From Mycobacteriales bacterium (GTDB taxonomy: Bacteria; Actinomycetota; Actinomycetes; Mycobacteriales; Mycobacteriaceae), in assembly GCA_018376445.1 (NCBI GenBank), contig JAHABL010000001.1:372001-436000 (forward strand): a stretch of 64,000 nt of DNA. The letters are read 5' to 3'. A program made the translations under genes and the position numbers. Below the pieces are notes generated by a model that did no database searches, had not been told where the DNA came from, and saw only the letters and a program-made list of their open reading frames with translations. Positions 41,260-49,723 of this stretch are shown here, one piece after another. Position 1 is the first letter of the stretch. Every line of letters starts with the position of its first letter.

Positions 41260-43338
41260 GTGTCCCCTGCAAACCCGCTGTTGGTCCCCTCCACGCTGCC
41301 CTACGGTTTACCCGACTTTTCTGCGATCCGCGACGAGCATGTGATGCCGGCGCTGGAGGAGGCACTACGACGTCATACCGCTGAAATCGCAGCTATTGCG
41401 GACTCTCCAGAGGAACCTACCGCCGCGAATACTGTGGTGGCGTTGGAGCAAAGCGGACAGGACCTTGCCCGCGTTTTGGGGTATTTCTACACAGTGGCAG
41501 GTGCTGATGCGACGGAGGAACGGCTGCGCATGGAAGCGGAGATCTCCCCGCTTCTCGCCCAACACTCTGACGACATGTACATGAATCCGCAGCTTTTCCG
41601 CCGAATTGATGCTGTGTTCCAGACACTGCCGGAGAGCGTAGGGTCGATCGAGGCGAAGGGCGGGGTAACAGCTGCACAGTTGGAGGCGGAGACGGTGGCT
41701 TTAGTTCAGCGCTACCATGACCTTTTCTTGCGCCATGGGGCTGGCCTTAGTGCGGAGGCGCAGGCACGCGTCCGGGAAATTAACGCCGAGCTTTCTCAGC
41801 TGTCCTCAGAATTCGGCGACAACCTACTTAAGGACACGCAGGCACGTGCCGTTCACATCATGGAGGAATGCAAACTCGCGGGGGTAGATGACGCACAGAA
41901 GCACTTCTTCGCTGACACTGCCCGCGCCGCCGGAATGACGGGCTGGCTCATCCCTCTGGGGTTGCCGACTGCCCAACCTATTCTCGAACAATTGTCTGAT
42001 CCCGTGGTGCGCGCCCGAGTGTATGAGGCCTCCGTGGAACGTGGTGGTGTGCGCAGCGAGCAGATCGCGCGTCGTATGGCGGTGTTGCGAGCGGAAAAGG
42101 CGGAACTGTTTGGCTACCGTACGCATGCGGAATTTGTCATCTCCGACGAAACGGCACGCACCCCAGAAGCTGCGCTGGAACTTCTCTCTGATATCACTCC
42201 GGCGGCAGTTCGAAACGCGGAGCGTGAACGGAAAGACCTCGTGGCGATGGCAGAAGCGGCTGGGGAGACCAGCTTTACCGCCGCAGACTGGCCATACTAC
42301 GCAGAGAAAGTGCGGTCCGCCCACTATGCCCTCGATAGTGCAACGCTCAAACCCTATTTCCGCCTGCAGAGTGTGGTGGAGAAGGGCGTTTTTCGGGCTG
42401 CGGAAACGTTGTATGGGCTGCGCATTGTGAAACGTCCTGACTTAGTGGGCTATACCCCGGATACGGATGTGTGGGAGGTGACGGACGCCGCAACGGGGGA
42501 GGGCATTGCCCTGTTGCTCACCGACTACTTCACGCGCCCGACGAAGCGGGGTGGTGCTTGGATGAATAGCATCGTTGACCAGAACTATCTTCTGGGACAG
42601 AAACCCATCATCGTTAACGTTCTCAACCTCACTCCTGCCCCTGCCGGGGAGGATGTTCTTCTTACTCTTGATGAGGTAGAGACCCTCTTCCATGAGTTTG
42701 GCCATGCTCTGCATGGGATGCTCAGCTCGGTGGTGTATCCGTTGTTCTCGGGGACGAATGTGCCGCGGGATTTCGTGGAGTTTCCCTCCCAATTCAATGA
42801 GATGTGGGCCCTGCACGAGGACACGCTGCCGGTCTATGCCCACAACGCAGCGGGGGAGACTATTCCCCGCGAGCTGGTCCAGAAAGTGCGCGCCGCACAG
42901 CAGTTCGGGCAGGGTTTTGCAACGGTGGAGTACCTAGCCGCCTGCGTTATCGATATGGCATGGCACACTCTCACCCATGCGGAGGCACTCGCGTTAAGCG
43001 ATGATGTGGATGTGGCAGCCTTCGAACATACTGCTCTGCAGCGAGCAGGATTGTTGGTGGACGGTATTGCACCACGCTACCGCACTCGCTATTACCAGCA
43101 CATTTTTAGCAACGGGTATTCTGCTGGCTACTACAGCTATCTGTGGTCCGAAGTGCTGGATGCGGATACGGTGGACTGGTTTAACGAACAGGGCGGATTG
43201 GTGCCAGAGGCAGGTCGCCGTTTCCGGGAGAAGATTCTTTCACGTGGTGGGGCAATTGACTACATGTCGGCTTACCGGGACTTCCGGGGTCGAGACAAGG
43301 ATGTCGCTCCGCTATTGCGCCGCAGGGGTTTGGTCTAA
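41260..43338 (+). CDS. dcp: M3-family zinc metallopeptidase (peptidyl-dipeptidase / oligopeptidase)
   Basis: 692 residues from GTG 41260, preceded by GAAAGGTG. The zinc motif HEFGH is at 478-482 with the downstream glutamate in LHEDTLPVYAHNAAGE near 520. The helical M3 fold spans the protein. Opening residues LPYGLPDFSAIRDEHVMPALEEAL match Dcp and OpdA. It cleaves short peptides left by proteases. No signal peptide, so cytoplasmic. dcp and opdA cannot be told apart here. Confidence 0.92.
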   Translation: MSPANPLLVPSTLPYGLPDFSAIRDEHVMPALEEALRRHTAEIAAIADSPEEPTAANTVVALEQSGQDLARVLGYFYTVAGADATEERLRMEAEISPLLAQHSDDMYMNPQLFRRIDAVFQTLPESVGSIEAKGGVTAAQLEAETVALVQRYHDLFLRHGAGLSAEAQARVREINAELSQLSSEFGDNLLKDTQARAVHIMEECKLAGVDDAQKHFFADTARAAGMTGWLIPLGLPTAQPILEQLSDPVVRARVYEASVERGGVRSEQIARRMAVLRAEKAELFGYRTHAEFVISDETARTPEAALELLSDITPAAVRNAERERKDLVAMAEAAGETSFTAADWPYYAEKVRSAHYALDSATLKPYFRLQSVVEKGVFRAAETLYGLRIVKRPDLVGYTPDTDVWEVTDAATGEGIALLLTDYFTRPTKRGGAWMNSIVDQNYLLGQKPIIVNVLNLTPAPAGEDVLLTLDEVETLFHEFGHALHGMLSSVVYPLFSGTNVPRDFVEFPSQFNEMWALHEDTLPVYAHNAAGETIPRELVQKVRAAQQFGQGFATVEYLAACVIDMAWHTLTHAEALALSDDVDVAAFEHTALQRAGLLVDGIAPRYRTRYYQHIFSNGYSAGYYSYLWSEVLDADTVDWFNEQGGLVPEAGRRFREKILSRGGAIDYMSAYRDFRGRDKDVAPLLRRRGLV

Positions 43339-43456
43339 GAGGCCCACCCATAGTGCTCATCAACTACCCTAAAGGGGAGGACCGCAAAGGTGGGCGGTGG
43401 GAAAAGCTCCAGCTGTGTGCTGGGGGCTGTGAAGGAAAGTGATCAGGAGGTGGCGA

Positions 43457-43732
43457 ATGGAACGGTTTCTTGGTTGGACTAATACGGTGGCGTCCTGGTT
43501 CGTGGACCTGCCGGTGGGGTGGCAGATGTTTATTGCGCTCCTCATCCTTATCCCCATCTGCTTCGTCATTGCACAGTTCCTGCTGCTACCGATTATCGAC
43601 GTCGTGGAGAATGCGTATCGGCGGCGGGTAGATGTCCATAATGTGATTGAACCCGCGCTCGTGGGGCGTGCTGACAAGAGTGCTACCGCAGGGACTTCTC
43701 GGGATGCCATAAGCCACACGGATAGTCAGTGA
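43457..43732 (+). CDS. Small membrane protein of unknown function
   Basis: 91 residues from ATG 43457, after AGGAGGTGG; the GTG at 43439 is before that site. One strong hydrophobic stretch at about 22-46 (MFIALLILIPICFVIAQFLLLPII), then a basic stretch and a hydrophilic C-terminal tail. No domain recognised. It overlaps hemW by 4 bases (GTGA), so the two are translated together. Confidence 0.7.
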   Translation: MERFLGWTNTVASWFVDLPVGWQMFIALLILIPICFVIAQFLLLPIIDVVENAYRRRVDVHNVIEPALVGRADKSATAGTSRDAISHTDSQ

Positions 43733-44973
43733 CCGTGTCGTCGTCTCCCCTCACACCGACAGACGTTCATACCCCACAGGTTCCGTGGGAGTGTACCGAT
43801 CGAGAGGCTCTCGCTACCCGACCTTTCGGCATTTATCTTCACGTCCCCTTCTGTACGTCGCGCTGTGGCTACTGTGATTTCAATACGTACGCGCTCCACA
43901 CTTTCCCAGCAGGCCCCAGTGGGGATCCTATTACCTACTGGGTAGAGCAGTTGTGTCATGAGCTACGCCTGGGGGCACAGTTACTGGCAGAAAGGGGAGT
44001 GACGCTACCCTTCGCGAGCACAGTCTTTTTCGGGGGTGGTACGCCCAGCCTTTTGGGAGATCGTCTTCCCGCAATTCTGGAAGTGGTGCGGGAGTGTTTT
44101 GGGATCGCGCCAGGGGCAGAGATCACGAGTGAGGCCAACCCCGAAAGCACCTCGCCGGAACTGTTCGATTGCTGGCGTAAGGCGGGGGTCAATCGGCTTT
44201 CTCTCGGCATGCAGTCCAGCTCTTCGCGAATTTTGGCGCTCCTCGACCGGGATCACGACCCAGTCCGTGCAGTTTGCGCTATTCGGGAGGCGAAGGCTGC
44301 TGGCTTCGAGCACCTCAACCTCGATCTTATTTACGGTACCCCCGGGGAGACTGCAGACGAGGTTGCCCGCAGTGTAGACACAGTGGTGGAGACGGGGGTC
44401 GATCATGTGTCCGCTTACGCGTTAACTGTTGAGCCAGGCACTGCCCTTTTCCGCAAGATCAAGCGCGGGGAGATCGCGCCGGTGGATGAGGATGTGCAGG
44501 CGGATCGCTACTACCAGATTGATGCGGCGCTGCAGCAGGCTGGCTTTGCCTGGTATGAGGTGTCCAACTGGGCGCGTTCGCAGGAGTCGCGCTGCCGGCA
44601 CAACCTGGGCTATTGGGAGGGTGGGAACTGGTGGGCAGCTGGTCCCGGAGCGCATGGCTATCTAGGGGGTGTGCGATGGAGCATCCGCAAGAATCCCCGT
44701 AGCTATGGGGCGTTGCTGTCCCACGGCATCTATCCAGCTGACTGGTGCGAAGTATTGACGGAGAAAGAACTGCGTGAAGAGACCATTATGTTGCGACTCC
44801 GGGTACGGGATGGGTTGCATCGCAGTGTGCTCACACCTGCACAAACACAGGTAGCAGCCACGGTGGTGGGAGATGGCCTGGCAACGTGGGAGGGAGAGTA
44901 CCTGGTACTGACAACGCGGGGACGGCTATTGGCCGATGGCGTGATTGGGGACTTGCTTCTCGTCGAAGAGTAG
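43729..44973 (+). CDS. hemW: HemW radical SAM heme chaperone (coproporphyrinogen oxidase-like)
   Basis: 414 residues from GTG 43729 (GTG 43735 also possible). The radical SAM cluster is C42, C46, C49 in VPFCTSRCGYCDFNTY, followed by FGGGTPSLLG and NRLSLGMQS. The HemN extra cysteine motif of true oxygen-independent coproporphyrinogen oxidases is absent, so HemW, which hands heme to apo-proteins, is the better call. It precedes hrcA as in mycobacteria. Confidence 0.9.
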   Translation: MTVSSSPLTPTDVHTPQVPWECTDREALATRPFGIYLHVPFCTSRCGYCDFNTYALHTFPAGPSGDPITYWVEQLCHELRLGAQLLAERGVTLPFASTVFFGGGTPSLLGDRLPAILEVVRECFGIAPGAEITSEANPESTSPELFDCWRKAGVNRLSLGMQSSSSRILALLDRDHDPVRAVCAIREAKAAGFEHLNLDLIYGTPGETADEVARSVDTVVETGVDHVSAYALTVEPGTALFRKIKRGEIAPVDEDVQADRYYQIDAALQQAGFAWYEVSNWARSQESRCRHNLGYWEGGNWWAAGPGAHGYLGGVRWSIRKNPRSYGALLSHGIYPADWCEVLTEKELREETIMLRLRVRDGLHRSVLTPAQTQVAATVVGDGLATWEGEYLVLTTRGRLLADGVIGDLLLVEE

Positions 44974-45012
44974 ACCCCGGTGAACGTGGCGGGGACCCCG
45001 TATTGCGTTAAA

Positions 45013-45039
45013 CTGGCACTTAACGCCCGAGAGTGCCAG
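45013..45039. promoter_or_regulatory. CIRCE operator of hrcA-dnaJ
   Basis: CTGGCACTT, 9 bases, GAGTGCCAG. This is the CIRCE inverted repeat (consensus TTAGCACTC-N9-GAGTGCTAA) with C/G in place of the outer T/A. A TAAACT -10 box at 45009-45014 overlaps its left arm, so HrcA bound here would block the promoter. Confidence 0.85.
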
Positions 45040-45104
45040 AATTGGGGCAGACGGCATTATTGACACGCGGAACCCCGCATCTCTTCACTGCAAAGGAGGC
45101 CCCC

Positions 45105-46145
45105 ATGGCACGCGCAGATGAACGCCGCCTCAAAGTCCTCCGCGCTATCGTCACCGACTTTGTTGCCTCGCACGAACCCGTAGGCTCCAAAGCCCTCGTA
45201 GAGAAGTACCAGCTCGGCGTCTCCAGCGCCACCATTCGCAACGATATGGCGGTACTCGAAGCCCAAGGCTACATCACCCAACCGCACACTTCATCCGGGC
45301 GAGTACCCACCGAAAAGGGCTACCGAGAATTCGTCGACAACATCGAGCAGATTAAACCGCTCTCTCGTGCCGAACGTACTGCCATCCGGCGCTTCCTCGA
45401 CGAATCAATCAGCATCGACGACGTCCTTAACCGCGGTATCCGCCTCCTCAGCCAGCTCACCCAACAAGTCGCCGTCATCCAATACCCCACCCTGCACCGT
45501 GCCAGCGTGCACCACGTGGAAATCATGCAGATGGCCGACCGACGCGTCCTCATCATCATCATCACCGACCGTGGGCGAGTCGACCAACGCATCGTGGAAT
45601 TCGAGCGGGACCTCACCCCCGACGCCGTCACCACCCTCCAACAGGAGTTCATCACTGCCCTCAAAGGCCGTACCCTCAGCGAAGCTTCCACCGCAGTTGC
45701 CGCGCTCCTCGCCGAACCACACCATCTCTACTCCGAAGAACTCGCCCGCGCCGGGCATATCATCCTCGACACCCTTGTGGAGCACCCAGAAGAACGGCTT
45801 CTCCTCGGAGGGACCTCCCATCTCACCCGGCATGCCGCAAGCTTCCACGGCTCACTGCAAGAACTCCTCGATGCGCTAGAGGAACAGGTTGTCATTCTGA
45901 AACTGCTCAACAGCGCAGACACCAATCCACTTGGAGACCCCCACGCAGTCACCGTTCGCATCGGAGAAGAAACCCACCTGGAGCATATCCATGGAACCTC
46001 CGTCGTCTCCACCACCTACGGCGCAGACGACTCTGTCTTCGGAGGCTTGGGAGTCATCGGACCGACCAGAATGGACTACCTCACCAACATCGCGGCGGTA
46101 TCCGCAGTCGCCCGGTACATAGGAGAAATTCTTGCCGGGCACTAG
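45105..46145 (+). CDS. hrcA: Heat-shock repressor HrcA
   Basis: 346 residues from ATG 45105, with AAAGGAGG upstream; earlier in-frame codons lie in the CIRCE leader. The winged HTH is at about 1-75 (ERRLKVLRAIVTDFVASHEPVGSKAL, SSATIRNDMAVLEAQGYI, HTSSGRVPTEKGYR), followed by the GAF-like and inserted dimer domains. It represses genes with CIRCE and needs GroEL to stay folded. dnaJ and rsmE follow. Confidence 0.97.
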   Translation: MARADERRLKVLRAIVTDFVASHEPVGSKALVEKYQLGVSSATIRNDMAVLEAQGYITQPHTSSGRVPTEKGYREFVDNIEQIKPLSRAERTAIRRFLDESISIDDVLNRGIRLLSQLTQQVAVIQYPTLHRASVHHVEIMQMADRRVLIIIITDRGRVDQRIVEFERDLTPDAVTTLQQEFITALKGRTLSEASTAVAALLAEPHHLYSEELARAGHIILDTLVEHPEERLLLGGTSHLTRHAASFHGSLQELLDALEEQVVILKLLNSADTNPLGDPHAVTVRIGEETHLEHIHGTSVVSTTYGADDSVFGGLGVIGPTRMDYLTNIAAVSAVARYIGEILAGH

Positions 46146-46238
46146 CCCTCCTCAACTACCTGCGGTGTGACATCACCGGACACACCGCCAGCCACCTGCC
46201 CCTGCTCCATAACAGATACACACGAAGGATCGTTCCTC

Positions 46239-47384
46239 TTGGCTTTGGACTATTACGGCCTCCTCGGCGTAGACCAGGACGCCACAAACCGCGACATCAA
46301 AAGCGCCTACCGTAAACTCGCTCGTGAACTGCACCCCGATGTCAACCCCTCCGAGGAGGCAGCAGAGAAGTTCAAACAGGTTACCACCGCCTACGAGGTA
46401 CTCTCCGACCCCGAAAAGCGGCGCATCGTCGACATGGGCGGAGATCCCCTCGGACAGCCCAACGACGGCGGATTCGGAGGATTTGGCGGCGGAAGTATGG
46501 GAGACATCTTCGACGCCGTCTTCAACATGGCAGGCATGGGAGGCATGCGTGCAGGCGGAGCAGAACCACGCTCCCGCGTTCAGCCCGGCAGTGACTCTCT
46601 CACCCGCCTCCAGCTCACCCTCGAAGAGTGCTTCCGGGGTGGCCTCCAGGACCTCGACGTTACCACCTATGTCCTCTGCCCCGACTGCCGAGGCACCGGA
46701 TCAGAATCTGGAGCACAGCCCGAAACCTGCCCGCACTGTGGCGGTAGCGGCCAGATTCAAGAAGTTCAGCAGTCCTTCCTTGGCCAAATTGTCACCACTC
46801 ACGCCTGCCCCAACTGTGGTGGTACCGGCCAGATCATTGCCGACCCCTGCCGCACGTGTGACGGCGACGGACGTGTCCGTCGCAACCGCACCGTCACTGT
46901 GAAGGTTCCGGCAGGTGTGGGCAGCGGAATGCGTATCCGTCTGGTGTCCCAAGGTGACGTGGGTCCCGGTGGTGGCCCCGCCGGTGACCTCTATGTCGAA
47001 GTGCAGCAAAAACCCCATCCTGTCTTTACCCGTGAGAGCGACGACCTACACTGCAATGTGTCTATCTCGATGGTCGATGCCGCCCTCGGCTGCGAAGTTG
47101 ACCTTGATATGCCCGATGGGGAGGTCCACACTGTCCGTATCCCGGCGGGCACTCAGCCGGGCGCCGTCCGCCGTGAGCACGGAAAAGGAATGCCGAATGT
47201 GCGGACCGGCCGCCGGGGTAACCTCGTCGTGCTCGTTAACGTCACCATCCCCAAGGACCTCGACGAAGAAGAAACCGCGGCTTTGCAGACGCTCCGCCGT
47301 CTTCAAAAAGGTGGTGCGCGCGTGCTCTCCGATGATGACGACGACAACCTGTTCAGCCGCTTGAAGCAAGCCTTCCAGCGTTAG
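46239..47384 (+). CDS. dnaJ: Chaperone DnaJ (DnaJ2 type)
   Basis: 381 residues from TTG 46239 (MALDYYGLLGV), chosen because the J domain begins there and GAAGGAT lies about 8 bases upstream; the frame is open from 46167. HPD in ARELHPDVN, Gly/Phe-rich stretch, then four zinc repeats CPDCRGTG, CPHCGGSG, CPNCGGTG, CRTCDGDG and the C-terminal peptide-binding domains. It stimulates DnaK. It is in the HrcA-controlled operon, as DnaJ2 is in mycobacteria. Confidence 0.96.
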   Translation: MALDYYGLLGVDQDATNRDIKSAYRKLARELHPDVNPSEEAAEKFKQVTTAYEVLSDPEKRRIVDMGGDPLGQPNDGGFGGFGGGSMGDIFDAVFNMAGMGGMRAGGAEPRSRVQPGSDSLTRLQLTLEECFRGGLQDLDVTTYVLCPDCRGTGSESGAQPETCPHCGGSGQIQEVQQSFLGQIVTTHACPNCGGTGQIIADPCRTCDGDGRVRRNRTVTVKVPAGVGSGMRIRLVSQGDVGPGGGPAGDLYVEVQQKPHPVFTRESDDLHCNVSISMVDAALGCEVDLDMPDGEVHTVRIPAGTQPGAVRREHGKGMPNVRTGRRGNLVVLVNVTIPKDLDEEETAALQTLRRLQKGGARVLSDDDDDNLFSRLKQAFQR

Positions 47385-47396
47385 TTACGAGCAGGT

Positions 47397-47402
47397 TAGG
47401 AT
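47397..47402 (+). promoter_or_regulatory. Putative -10 box of leaderless rsmE
   Basis: TAGGAT ends 6 bases before ATG 47409, with no ribosome site between, so rsmE may have its own promoter besides read-through from dnaJ. Confidence 0.5.
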
Positions 47403-47408
47403 AGCTTC

Positions 47409-48164
47409 ATGAGTCTCCCCGTATTCCGCATTGACTCAGCCGATATGAGTGCTGAACCCGGCGCCACTCTCACGCTGAATGGTGCCGAAGGCCGCCATGC
47501 GGTGACAGTGAAACGCCTCCGAGTGGGGGAGAAGTTGATGATCGGTGACGGTGTCGGCACCCTGGCCGTCTGTCGCGTCACCGGCATCGACGGCAAAGAC
47601 ACCTTGCATGCCACTGTCGACGGGGTAAAAAACGTGTCCCGGCAAAAGCCTGCCGTCACCATCGTGCAAGGTATCCCCAAAGGCGACGCCGCCGACCTGG
47701 CAGTAGATCTGGCTACCGAGGCAGGCGTCGACCGCATCATTCCCTGGCAAGCGGAACGGTGTATCGCCCAATGGAGTGGCTCCAAGAAGGACAAAGGTCA
47801 GGCGAAATGGCAGAAGACTGCCATAGAAGCCGCCAAACAATCCCGCCGTGCTTGGGACCCAGAAGTGACCCCAGTGGCCACCCTCGATGACATTGTGAAG
47901 CTGGTGTCCGAGACACAGAAAGCCAGTGGTGTTGTCGCAATTCTGCATGAATCTGCCCGGGTGAAGTTCGCCAGTCTGCCCTTTAACCGCGCCACGAGTA
48001 TCGTCCTCATCGTCGGGCCAGAAGGCGGCCTCACAAAAGAGGAAATCACCGCTTTGGAAACCGCGGGCGGACAATCCGTCATAATGGGACCTACCGTTTT
48101 GCGAAGTGCTGCCGCCGGCGCAGTCGCGTTGGGGGCCATGGGAGTCCTCACGGAGCGTTGGTAG
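47409..48164 (+). CDS. rsmE: 16S rRNA m3U1498 methyltransferase
   Basis: 251 residues from ATG 47409. It is a SPOUT methyltransferase with a PUA-like N-terminus (RHAVTVKRLRVGEKLMIGDG) and the trefoil-knot motif VLIVGPEGGLTKEEI near 200, then GPTVLRSAAAG AdoMet loop. It methylates U1498 in the decoding centre. Confidence 0.95.
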   Translation: MSLPVFRIDSADMSAEPGATLTLNGAEGRHAVTVKRLRVGEKLMIGDGVGTLAVCRVTGIDGKDTLHATVDGVKNVSRQKPAVTIVQGIPKGDAADLAVDLATEAGVDRIIPWQAERCIAQWSGSKKDKGQAKWQKTAIEAAKQSRRAWDPEVTPVATLDDIVKLVSETQKASGVVAILHESARVKFASLPFNRATSIVLIVGPEGGLTKEEITALETAGGQSVIMGPTVLRSAAAGAVALGAMGVLTERW

Positions 48165-48169
48165 CAAGG

Positions 48170-48175
48170 TAAGCT
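48170..48175 (+). promoter_or_regulatory. Putative -10 box of phoH
   Basis: TAAGCT ends 6 bases before ATG 48182, immediately after the rsmE stop. The AAGG that lies between could instead be a ribosome site for read-through mRNA. Confidence 0.4.
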
Positions 48176-48181
48176 AAGGTT

Positions 48182-49228
48182 ATGCCGTTCATCACCCGCA
48201 CCTTCACTCTTGAAGGTGACACCATGCCGGCTCTGCTCGGCGCGCACGATGCCAATCTCCGCGAACTAGAAAAACTCCTTAGCTCCGATATCCACGTCCG
48301 AGGAACTGAACTTACTCTCGCCGGCGATCCTGACGATCCCGCTGATCTCCCTCTCTCACAAGCTGTCATCACTTCCCTCCTCGACACCATCGAGCAGGGC
48401 GTTATTCTAGACGTGCCGATGGTGCGTCGGACTGTCTCCATGCTCGCTGGCTCCGGCCACGATCAACCGTCAGAAGTATTCTCTACCCGGGTCGTGAACG
48501 TCCGCGGACGTACTATTCGGGCCCAAACCTCCGGCCAGAAACATTACGTCGAGGCGATCGCTAACCACACCATCGTCTTCGGTATCGGCCCAGCCGGCAC
48601 CGGCAAAACTTACCTTGCCATGGCCATGGCAGTGAATGCGCTCCGCTCGAAAGAAGTCAACCGCATCATTCTCACCCGCCCCGCCGTTGAAGCAGGCGAG
48701 AATCTCGGCTTCCTCCCCGGTACCCTCAACGACAAAATCGATCCCTACCTGCGTCCACTCTACGACGCCCTGCGGGACATGATGGAACCTGAGCAGGCCC
48801 GCAAAATGATGGATACCGGGGTCATCGAAGTGGCCCCTCTGGCCTACATGCGTGGACGTACACTCAACAACGCCTTTGTTATTTTGGACGAATCCCAGAA
48901 CACTACCGCGGAACAAATGAAAATGTTCCTCACCCGCTTGGGTGCCGGATCCACCATGGTCATCACCGGTGATGCCACCCAGGTGGACCTCCCCGGCGGG
49001 AAAACCTCCGGTCTGCGCATCGCTCGACGCGTCCTGGAAGGTACCCACCCCGATATCGCTTTCATCGACCTCACCAGCGAAGACGTGGTACGCCATAGTC
49101 TTGTTACCGCCATTGTGGAAGCCTACGGGCGCTACGATGAAGAGCAGGAGAGACGTCGCGAACGGCATTCCTCCCAGCGGAAAGACGGTTCCCGTCAAGG
49201 GCCCTCACAGTGGAAGCATGAAAACTAG
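48182..49228 (+). CDS. phoH: PhoH-like ATPase (PhoH/YbeZ family)
   Basis: 348 residues from ATG 48182. Walker A GPAGTGKT is near 139, Walker B FVILDESQN near 236, with the family phrases LTRPAVEAGENLGFLPGTL and TGDATQVDLPGG. The KH-like N-terminus precedes. It is an RNA-linked ATPase, likely partnered with YbeY, whose gene follows after 3 bases. The C-terminal 30 residues are charged. Confidence 0.94.
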   Translation: MPFITRTFTLEGDTMPALLGAHDANLRELEKLLSSDIHVRGTELTLAGDPDDPADLPLSQAVITSLLDTIEQGVILDVPMVRRTVSMLAGSGHDQPSEVFSTRVVNVRGRTIRAQTSGQKHYVEAIANHTIVFGIGPAGTGKTYLAMAMAVNALRSKEVNRIILTRPAVEAGENLGFLPGTLNDKIDPYLRPLYDALRDMMEPEQARKMMDTGVIEVAPLAYMRGRTLNNAFVILDESQNTTAEQMKMFLTRLGAGSTMVITGDATQVDLPGGKTSGLRIARRVLEGTHPDIAFIDLTSEDVVRHSLVTAIVEAYGRYDEEQERRRERHSSQRKDGSRQGPSQWKHEN

Positions 49229-49231
49229 GCA

Positions 49232-49702
49232 ATGAGCATCGAAGTAGCAAATGAATCCGGCATGGACGTCGACGAAACTATTCTTATCGACGTAGCCACC
49301 TACGCGCTTCAGCGTATGGACGTTCACCCCGCTGCGGAACTCGCCATCACCTTGGTCGATTTAGCCACTATTGAACAGTTGCATGTTCAATGGCTCGACC
49401 TTCCCGGGCCGACAGATGTGATGAGCTTCCCCATGGATGAACTCACCCCCGGTGGACGCCCGGATGCGGTCCAACCCGGACCGGCCATGCTGGGAGATAT
49501 TGTCATCTGCCCGCAATTTGCCGCTGACCAGGCTAAACGTGCTGGACACGGGGCCGGGCATGAGATGGCGCTCCTCACAGTCCACGGTGTGTTGCATTTA
49601 CTGGGATACGACCACGCAACAGCTGCCGAAGAGCAGGAGATGTTTTCGCTCCAAAACGCCCTCCTCGCGGAGTGGTATGACCAGCGCGATAGTCGCGTGT
49701 GA
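49232..49702 (+). CDS. ybeY: Endoribonuclease YbeY, rRNA maturation
   Basis: 156 residues from ATG 49232. Zinc ligands H118, H122, H128 in HGVLHLLGYDH, with TDVMSFPMDE and GDIVICPQFA. It acts in 16S rRNA 3' end maturation and ribosome quality control. It is between phoH and a CorC-type gene, the standard actinobacterial order. Confidence 0.96.
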   Translation: MSIEVANESGMDVDETILIDVATYALQRMDVHPAAELAITLVDLATIEQLHVQWLDLPGPTDVMSFPMDELTPGGRPDAVQPGPAMLGDIVICPQFAADQAKRAGHGAGHEMALLTVHGVLHLLGYDHATAAEEQEMFSLQNALLAEWYDQRDSRV

Positions 49703-49723
49703 AAGGGATAGATCCACCACATT

